This document shows, one piece after another, positions 55,608-64,000 of a stretch of 64,000 nt of DNA. The notes under the pieces are model-generated. The model did no database searches and was not told where the DNA came from. It saw only the letters and a program-made list of their open reading frames with translations. Source of the stretch: Rhytidiadelphus loreus (Eukaryota > Streptophyta > Bryopsida > Hypnales > Hylocomiaceae); the NCBI GenBank assembly GCA_947034895.1, contig OX344763.1, positions 80,371,093-80,435,092 of the forward strand, written 5' to 3'. Made by a program: the position numbers and the translations under genes. The first letter of the stretch is position 1; each line of letters starts with the position of its first letter.

Positions 55608-58065
55608 TCATTGTGTACAGCATCTGTTGGAGCGTCATCTTCAGGATCCTATGCATTGCGAGAAGAATTTGTACGAAAACATTTTGAAGACCATTATGGG
55701 CCTTTAAGACAACGCAGGAAGTCGTCAAGATGCTCAAGATTTAGAAATCCATGAAGAGATTTGGTTGTAAGCTGGAGCACGGGGGCAACAAGAGTACTAC
55801 ATGCCGCACGCACCATATGTAATGAAAACAGAAGAACGAAAGGAGTTTGTAGACATTATCACGAACATTCGCACGCCGTCTAACTACGTGGGCTTTATCC
55901 ACAAGAGATTCATGGACGGGAAACTACAATACATGAAAACACATGACTACCATGTCCTCATGCGGCAGGTACAAAACGAAACCAAAAATGTATGTATATG
56001 ACTATAATACTAGGGCGCAAGGTGGAAGCTGTACATGTTCAAATGAATCCTTTTTGTCATAAAGAATGTGAAGAGTCTTCAAAACTACGTATGTGCATAG
56101 TTTTCTCAGTGCCGTACCTGCATGTATTCAATTAATTAGTGAGCATGAGGTAGTTATATGGTGTACATATTGTTTTGGTGCGTTCCTAGAGCCAATTGAA
56201 ATGTCAGTAATAATAGTTCATAAATAAGGACGTTTCAACAGATGCAGTACCATATATACAAGCAGGCATGCATGCTAGCCTACAGAAGACGCTGTACTAG
56301 TTTATAAAACTAGATTTTGTGCTATTGCAGATTCTTCCAGTGGCTGTACGAAACGTGCTCCCCGAAAATGTACGGAGTGCAATAATCCGAACTTCCCGAG
56401 TATTCCAAAAGTTGTGCGCGAAAGAGGTGTGTCATTCAGAGAAAGAAGAACTCATGCACAATGTCATTATGGCAACATGCGAGTTGGAAAAAGAGTTTCC
56501 AACTACATTTTTGAACATCATGTTGCATCTTCCAATTCATCTAGTGCAACAATTATTTGTATGCGGACCAGTGCACTGTCGGTGGATGTATCCTATTGAG
56601 AGGTACATGAAGACATTGAAGGATTATGTCCAAACGTATGCACATCCGGAGGGAAGCATAGCTGAAGGGTACCGTATGGACGATACTCTGGGCTTCTGTA
56701 CTGAGTACATGAAGCAGTACAGAGGAACAACACATTGCGTATGGGATGTTGAGGAAGACGCAACCATGAACGATGAGGTCCTACACTCGAGTGAACATGC
56801 AAAACATAAAATGTCTGACGAGGTGCGGAACTTTGCACATGCTTTTGTTCTCGACAATGCAACGAGCCTGGAAGTGTGGCGCTAGTAAGTACTTGTACCA
56901 TACAATGCAATGTTTATTGAATGCATACTTACAAATGCAATAAAGCTACATGTAGTACTAACAGTGGAGCAAACTAACTTACAATTGAAGTCCAAGTGCT
57001 TCTTCATGTTTTGCACAGACCATAATAGCAATACTTGTAGTGATTGTAGTATTGTTTGTTCAATAACAGTAAGTGCAGAACATGTATAGCAACATATGAG
57101 AGTGTCATATGATGTGCAAAGATTATATCATTCAGAAGGGCAGACGTTGGAAAGAACGAGAGGAGTATTGCTTGGACTCTCGCCATCGTCGTCCTTCACA
57201 GCAACCAAGATATCCCCCAGAGCTTAATGAATTTCCAAATTTTAGCGATTGGTTGAGGGAAAAAGTAAATGTTGTTGAGCTTGCTGGTGAGGAACTTGAA
57301 AACGACATTTTACAGTACACCCGTCTGCCTGAACGGTATGCAACCTCCCATCGCCATATGTACGCTTGTGGCATGCATCTGCGTGTTCGCAGTTCAGAAG
57401 TCGGCCTTGTAACCCGTGATTCGTGTGTTGTGGCGTCATTCAGAAGCCAACTTTGATGGGGAGTTCAGAACGGACGCCCCGTTGAGAGGACTCATGATTA
57501 CGTTGGGTACGTGGAAGAGATTTTGGAGTTGGATTATTGCAACCATTGCACAACAATGCTAGTGTGTGATTGGGTTCAAAATTCTCAAGATGCACGGTAT
57601 CCAAGTGTACAGAGGGACAAATATGGATTCACTGTTGCTAACTTTAACCGCATGGATGGAAAGGTATACACCGATTCCTTTGCATTTCCCTTACATTGCC
57701 AACAAGTGTTTTTTTCAGATAACCCCAACAGACGGGGCTAGAAGGTAGTTTGTCGAACTGATGTTTGTGGTAGACGTGGACAACTACAACTTCCTAATTC
57801 ACAGAACAACATCATAAATGTTGGGAACGACTCAGACTTTGTAGGCTTACAATTGCTAGTGCTGGCAAACGAGCCTCTACGGCAACCAACAATGGTAGGG
57901 GGAATGTACATCACAGTACCTTCTGAAGCAACAACAGAAGAAGATGCACGCATGCAAGAGTAGAAGAGAAGTAGCACTCTAGAGACGGAGGTCACATTTA
58001 CAGAAAACAACAGTCCAAACTACAGTGTTGTCGAAATCATACGTGCTACATTAGAGTGTCTGTAA
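55608..58065 (+). pseudogene. CACTA/En-Spm transposase TNP2, 3' part (DUF4218 and DUF4216)
   Basis: The piece 55801-55970 (YMKTHDYHVLMRQ) corresponds to the conserved KSHDxHVLMQ of TNP2. The exon 56331-56884 begins ILPVAVRNVLP after a CAG acceptor and holds HLPIHLVQQLFVCGPVHCRWMYP and PEGSIAEGY, the DUF4218 signature, ending at a GTAAGT donor. After an intron, 57109-58065 carries FSDWLREKV and the DUF4216 part (VEEILELDY, KYGFTVANFNRMD, QQVFFSDNP). In-frame stops are TGA near 57454, TAG at 57739 and TAG near 57961. It is the continuation of the gene whose 5' part lies at 32753-34437. Confidence 0.8.
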
Positions 58066-60424
58066 ATAAGTTTTTATGAAATAGGGCGTTAGCAAATACG
58101 TTAGCACTTTAAGAGGATGGTCTTTATGATAGACAAAGATGTATTATGCTCAGTATTGCAAGAGAAATATCCGTATAATACAATGTGGAATCTTCTCAAT
58201 TGTTTTGATATTATACTTGCTATAGGGGTGACGATGTGCAGGCTCTAATGCTTCATATCATACTACCATACAATGAACATGTATTTAAATAATTATATAA
58301 TACATGACAATGAACAAAACAACAACTGTGTTGTCATGGAATAGAGAAATAATATGCGAGCACATCATATCATGCAAACGAAGAGGTCAAGAAGTCATTC
58401 ACAATGAATTGTAGCTATACTGTTGAAAATTGAGTGCGGCACTACTGCCTTTCAACATGTCTAATTGCCTTACAATGAAACAAGAAACTACTGTATTGTC
58501 AAAAATTGCTAAAACCAAAAAAATTGTTTGCATCCCTCAATATCAATTGTCCCCTCGATGGATAATGTGGCATTGGGCACATTCTTGTGGGTGGAAAATG
58601 TACCCTAATGTATGGAAAATTTTTTGCAAGATAAACAATTTGATGACCTCAGTGCGAATATAATTTTTATTTCAACTGCTTCTAAAAAGCAAAAGTTATA
58701 CCATAGAAACGCTGGAACTGAATTCAGCATGCAGCACAAAAAATATAGTAAAAATACAAAATATTTTTTCCCAATACTTTGTTCTCAAAAATGACGTTGT
58801 TCTCTATAACTGAAGTTTTTCCTCATTCTATATTGATACATGATGTGAAAGTCATGAACAAGCTTATCTTTTGGGCAATCTGAACACCTTATTAAAAAAA
58901 TGACTTGTAGGATACATTTCAAAATGCAGATCTTCAATTTCGAAGAAAAAGAAATTCCTAAAAGGTTAAGTGCTTTTGCTAGAATAATCTCACAGTTGCA
59001 ATTATTATATTCAATCTCATGTAAGAGCTATGAACATGCAATGTACTTTTTCTTTCTTTGTTCAACCAACTTCCAGTTCAAAATTTTCTGAAGTTTGAAA
59101 ATAAAGTTTTTTAAGTGTCGAAATTTAATCAGTGTACAAATTCGTAACGCATTCAGCACTGAAATTCCATTTCAAGACATATGCAAAAACAACAAAGAAA
59201 ACGTGCTTACCAAAATGCATGTACAGTCAGGTCCAGCTCATTTACGAATTGCCCATTGGAGGCTTTCAAATTTTTGTGTTCAATGTGTAGTGTAATTGCT
59301 AGATTTTGGTAGATATAATTATCATTGCATCCTTATACAATTGCACTCAAGTCTACCAAATTTCAGCTTCAACGAACCACAAGATCATTTTTGTTGAATT
59401 TTTAAATTCAATTTTCATGGTTTCACAAGATATTTTATTGCAAGTAATTGGTGTTGAATTTTTAAAGTTTGATTATGGGTATATGTAGAGAACATCCATA
59501 GGCACAAGTTTTCCGAGGCAAGTTTCTTCAAAGAAGTTTGACAATTCTTTCTATAGAATTTTAAGTGTTATGATGACAATGTCCAAATGTTGTAAAACAG
59601 ATATTTCTTTATTATAATTAGATTTTTCTATTTTTCAATCATGTGGTCACTAATTTGGTACATTTGAGCACAGTGGTACAATTTTATGGGAAAAATATAA
59701 TTCAAAATATAGAGATATAACTCAATTGAGCCTTTATTGGAAGTTTACATTTCTGTTACTTAATGGGGTGTTTCTTAATATGAAAAATGTGCGTATGGAT
59801 GTGAAGTTGTGAACTACATATCCATGCAATCGAATTAAAAAAATTCATCACCAATTGTATTCTATAAAATATTATGTAAAACCATGAAAAATGACTTCAC
59901 AAATTCACCAAAAATGAAATTTTTATTTTCTTAAGCTAAAGTTTGGTAGGCTTCTGTGAGATTGTTTGAGAATTGAGTGTAAACAATTTAAGAAGAAAAA
60001 TTCCAATTCTCTTCCATGCTATGCAAGAAATGCACACAGTAGAAATGGGCAATTTGTAAATGAGTTGGACCTGACTGTACATTGTACGCCAATTTCTGGA
60101 CTAACCAGCTTTTTTTTAAGAACTTCGGTGCTCAGAAACGCTACGAAGTCATGCACTTCCAGTCCACATTCATTAATGAAAGGAAATTGTGAGAGCATGC
60201 AAAGTACCTACCTATGGATAGTTTTTTTTTAACAGTGGGCAGCTTTTACTCTGAACGCATAGTAAGTCCTGAAGACTTTACTGCAGTGAATCCGAACCCA
60301 GCGGCTGACATGGCAATACCATGTACTGCACTGCGTTTTGTCGGACGTCCACATGTTTCAGTCGATGTCCACAAAAACGTACATGTCTCATAAAACATGA
60401 GCATGTTGGACCTACGACATCCGC
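58066..60424. other. AT-rich flank without recognisable gene
   Basis: No coding region found; probably the 3' non-coding part of the CACTA element. Confidence 0.5.
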
Positions 60425-61801
60425 GTGTCTATCAAAACATGCACCACAAATGGCCCTCCAAAATCAAAAAACCCTCTAATGAAGGGATGTTACAGAAAAC
60501 ATTACCCGTTTTTCTCTAACACCACTAAAAACACGGGTTTTTTTATAGTGTATGATCTGCAACGTGCAGCATTCAGTGGAAGTTGTGGGGCCACTGTGTC
60601 ATGGAGGCACTTCCCGACATTCCTAAATTTATTTGACATATTCTGGCTTGTAGGTGTTCTGTATAGCATTGTTACCGAAACCAACCGGTATGTCACATTT
60701 TGCAACAGCAATGGGAAAACTTTTGGAGGAGAGAATTGGAACCCTCTGATTGTAGTGGAACTGAAAGTCTTTATTGCCATTACTTTACATATGGGCATGA
60801 AAGGACAACCCAATGTAAAAACTGTTGGCAAAAATTGGGTTTGATCTTTCATTGCCAGACAATCACTGCACTCATGTCCCAAAATCAGTATGAGAGTTTG
60901 GTCAAGTATTTGCATATCACAAATCCTGCAGAGTATAAGCGCAATAAAAATAGACATGGCTACGACAAGATGGGCCAGGTTCGATGGTTGTTGACAAGTG
61001 TTCGGAATAGTTGCAAGACTGCATGGACTTTGGAGAAATTTGCAACAATAGACAAGATGATGATTTGGTACAAGGGCACATACAGCCCAGCACGGCAGTA
61101 CATGCCTCAAAAACCGTAAAAATGGGGCTTGAAAGTTTGGTGTTTGGCCGATGCGAACTCCAAATATGTCTTCAATTTCGAAGTATATTGTGGCAAAGAT
61201 CCCATTGTAGATGAAGGTGTAGAAGAACCACATGGAAGGCCTCGCAGTGCTCCACGCTTGACTCATGAAGTTGTACTTCGATTGGTGGCACCAATTGAGG
61301 GCAAAGGACACGTTATTACAATGGATAATTTCTTTTGAATTCTAGCATTCCCTTGTTCAAAGACCTATTAGAAAAAGGAACATATGCCACACGGACTATT
61401 CGGAGCAATCCGGTCGGACTTCCAAGTGTTTTAAAAAATACACAAGCATTTCGGAAGGCTTTCGAAAGCACCCCAGGGCACTTTGGAGTGGTGGATGCAT
61501 GGAAGTCGCCAAATGTGCGCTCTTTTATGGAAGGATAGGAAACCGGTTCTCATCCTCTCCATACATGAAAGGCCAATCCAATTCCCTTGTGAATTTCCAG
61601 TGTTGTCCATTCCAAGGCGAAGTGGCTCTATCTGTGAGCAAGTGTAGTCATCACCCATGCACGTGGAGTACACAACATATATGAGGGGGGTTGATGTTGC
61701 TGACTAGTTGCGTGCATCGTACACTTGTCAAACTTGGTCACACAAGTGGTGGCATCGGATATTTTTTTTCCTTATTGACACCAGCCTGAAGAACATGTAC
61801 A
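60425..61801 (+). pseudogene. piggyBac-type transposase, decayed
   Basis: The reading crosses at least three frames. The segments are GENWNPLIVVELKVFIAI, then NQYESLVKYLHITN, ATIDKMMIWYKG, MPQKP-stop-KWGLKVWCLADA, KGHVITMDNFF, LFKDLLEKGTYATRTIR and MRGVDVAD-stop-LRASY, then HKWWHRIFFFLIDTS. These are the piggyBac core, and the three catalytic Asp positions (IDK, MDNFF, GVDVAD) can be seen. Stops include TAA near 61117, TGA near 61336 and TAG near 61707; the last replaces the usual Gln of ADQLR, again CAG to TAG. TTAA target duplications were not checked. Confidence 0.8.
60504..60550 (-). mobile_element. Possible CACTA right terminus
   Basis: Read on the minus strand from 60550 the sequence begins CACTATAAAAAAACCCGTG and has inverted ACCCGT/ACGGGT words, the usual form of plant CACTA ends. 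No matching left end was found in the window. Confidence 0.35.
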
Positions 61802-62695
61802 GGGTTGCTATTGTGTGAGCCTAGGAGCGGGAGCCTGTGACCCTGTGAGCCCGCGAGCGTGAAATTTTTTTGATGGAAAAATTTGTGTTGGAATTTGTAT
61901 TTGATCAAAAAATCTGTGACGAACCCATGACCGTGGACTTTGGGACAACTGAAATTCTATGACCGTGGATTTAGAAAACATTTGAGGTCCGCCAAATTTA
62001 GGATCATTTGTGCACATTTAGAGGCACTTCCATTTTTGTTTGAGAACATGTCTAATATAAACTGGCTTTTAGCGTGTTCAGGGATTTAGCTAGTGTTGTA
62101 GGAATAGGAAGGTAAAGAAATGACCCCAAGATGTACGCACTCCTTTCCGTACTACTATTGATAATTTACCATTGGAGTTCTTTTTTAATTCTTTTATATT
62201 TTTATTTTTATCGTTCCACTACTTAGTACTTTGCAAAACCATGAAAACAGTTGGGAAATAACTATGACAATTAATTGTGACAATTAGTTCCCAGTTGCAC
62301 CTTCACGGTGCTTGATGAAGCACATGATGAAAGTTATATGGGAGCTCATGCTTTCACACCCAATCCTTATGGGATATTTGAACAACCATCTTCCTACACC
62401 CATCCCATGCATTGTATATTGCATTAACTGTACCTCGTTTTCTCCAATTTTTTCCAATACTAAATACTTATCGGTGAAGTTTAAGGTTTAAGGTGTAAGG
62501 GTTCATTCTCCACATTTGTCCACTAATTAGTCTGTATCATGGGAGATATTTTTTCATTACATTTTTTTTATGTAAGAGAAATATCAAACATCAAACACAT
62601 TGCACCAAACTTGTAGCCATAAAACACACAAATCAAATCAATATAAAAAGAGTATACACATAGTTCAACTCATAAGATGTGTCAATCTCATGAGT
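61802..62695. other. No gene recognised
   Basis: Non-coding, AT-rich. Nothing supported. Confidence 0.5.
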
Positions 62696-64000
62696 CTACG
62701 TCGCTGTGGACTCTATCATAGAAACCTCACCCGAAGATGACTCTGGAGTCTCTTCTCCCTCAGAAGCTGAAACATCTAAAAAATGAACCACATTTGCAGC
62801 ATATTTGGGTAAGCGAGGTTTTGGTTCTCTACAACCATTTCGTTCATACTGTGATGCCATCTTCTCGGCATACACTGGAAGATCGTAAGACTTTTCCGGA
62901 CTCAAAATAAGTCTTCGTATCTTCTTCATACGATGTCCGTCCGTCACTCGTTCGTTCCTTCAAATACAAAGATCTCAATGTTAAATCCTTGGAATTCTTG
63001 AAATGCAAGACATATTGAATACAAAAACACACAAGTCAATATTGAATACAAAACTTACTTACTAGGTCTAATGTTGCGTGTAAACACCATTGGCTCCACG
63101 TGCACAGAATCTAAGTCAAGAGCGGCGAAAACTTCTTCTGGAGCTCGTGTCACCCCTTCCATTGGAGTGGCTTTTTTCATCGGCAAGAGAATCCCATTGA
63201 AGATATTTTCATCCTTCTCCAAAGCCACGATATGCCGCCCTGTGCCACGACATGCAGTAATCGATGCTCCTGCAATAGAATCATGTGAAGATTAAAACTT
63301 CAATATGTGAAGGCAACATGCGAGGTACATGGTAAGGTTGTTCACAAATAAACATTTAACATCAAAACTATCATTTGAAAGCATGAACTAACCTGTAGCT
63401 GCGGTGCAATCGAGAACTACATCCTCTTCGTCGGTGCACCCTTCGATGAAGAATTGTAGAAACCTTGCATCCTTCTCTCGTGGTCCGCGCCAAGGCATTT
63501 TGGATTCCTTCTCGACCAACATTGTCTCCTCTGTGATATAATTGATGACCATGTCTTTCTTCTGAAGATTCCACTTTGCTTTCGTCATGGCCCTAGTTTG
63601 CCTAAACTTGAAATCTGATGGCCCTTTCTCACCTAGGTCCTTCACGAGAAGGGTAACTCCGAACTTCACAATCTGCAAAAATGAAAACAAAATGTTAAGT
63701 ACAAAAATGAATGTTTCCAAAACAATTGACATTCACATTGCAAAGTTAAACAAACTTACCGTTTGTCCAGGGTTAATACCCGATGCTAGATCCAACTGGT
63801 TGAATGCCAACCACTCCTTCTTCATCACCAATTTCTTGAATACATTCCTTAATCCTGCAAACATACGACGCGACTGAAGGCTGTACGAGTGAAATACAAG
63901 AATACAGCCATTGTCTTGTAAGTTTTCCTCGGCAAAGTGAAATGCATTTTGCATTCTCGCACAGGTTGGGTCCGAGTTCCATGACGGAACGCGCTTTTCA
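62696..64000 (-). CDS. Methyltransferase-like gene, 3' exons (runs off right edge)
   Basis: Exons on the minus strand: from the edge to 63760, then 63672-63393, 63269-63059 and 62957-62696. All junctions have GT..AG and keep frame (GQT/IVKFG, TAATG/ASITA, RPSK/NERV). The first part reads NGCILVFHSYSLQSRRM, like the strand and helix after motif IV of beta-class methyltransferases. The exon junction at 63393/63269 rebuilds a SAM motif I, VVLDCTAATGASITACRGTGRHIVALEKD, aligning with VLDxFxGxGST..GR..xxEKD. The tail is basic then acidic and Ser-rich (SASEGEETPESSSGE). The catalytic motif IV would lie beyond the window. No stop interrupts the visible part, unlike nearly every other gene here. The substrate (DNA or RNA) is unknown. 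Confidence 0.6.

Overview
The window looks like nuclear DNA of a green plant in the broad sense (streptophyte), probably seed-free, and is made almost wholly of nested mobile elements. The reasons are spliced genes with GT..AG introns, TTTAGGG-type telomere-like patches, plant-type hAT, CACTA and piggyBac transposases, and no housekeeping gene. The species cannot be fixed from the sequence alone. Most genes are decayed by in-frame stops or frameshifts.

Left part (1-10 kb): two copies of a two-gene module. Each pairs a Cys/His-rich protein on the minus strand (ending in a HFIH motif region) with an atypical protein-kinase-like protein on the plus strand (WWNGGTL hinge, HND or YND in place of HRD, DWG in place of DFG). 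GC-rich arrays built on a GGACGG/CCGTCC word lie upstream of these genes.

10.5-28.3 kb is a Russian doll on the minus strand. A Transposase_24-like gene (17.8-28.3 kb) carries two 3.3-kb elements with TGT..ACA ends and perfect 5-bp target duplications (19173-22969 and 23655-27007). The first of these holds a 451-bp hAT-type MITE with an 8-bp duplication. The left end of the host gene is cut by a hAT transposon (10.5-17.8 kb). That hAT is itself split by a third TGT..ACA element (11548-15112); removing it with one copy of its 5-bp duplication restores the hAT reading frame exactly.

29.6-58.1 kb: a CACTA (TNP2) transposase gene on the plus strand is split into a 5' part (32.75-34.4 kb) and a 3' part (55.6-58.07 kb). 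Between them sits the most interesting object of the window, a 17.7-kb DNA transposon (37891-55599) with 31-bp terminal inverted repeats (29/31 matching) and a 3-bp TGA duplication. It carries a minus-strand gene with DUF7869-like RNase-H-type motifs (candidate transposase), and a plus-strand intron-containing gene that joins a ParB-like domain to a beta-class DNA-methyltransferase-like domain. It also carries an FCP1/CTD-phosphatase-like HAD gene and a basic Ser/Pro/Arg-rich product. About twenty copies of a 21-bp palindrome (arm TTAYCYTCGA) are scattered through its 5' regions, introns and some exons. I know of no described element with this content.

Right part (58-64 kb): a decayed piggyBac transposase (60.4-61.8 kb) and the 3' exons of a second methyltransferase-like gene running off the right edge on the minus strand.

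Across several elements the premature stops are mainly TAG. Where two copies can be compared, TAG in one copy faces CAG (Gln) in the other, which fits C-to-T decay at methylated CHG sites.
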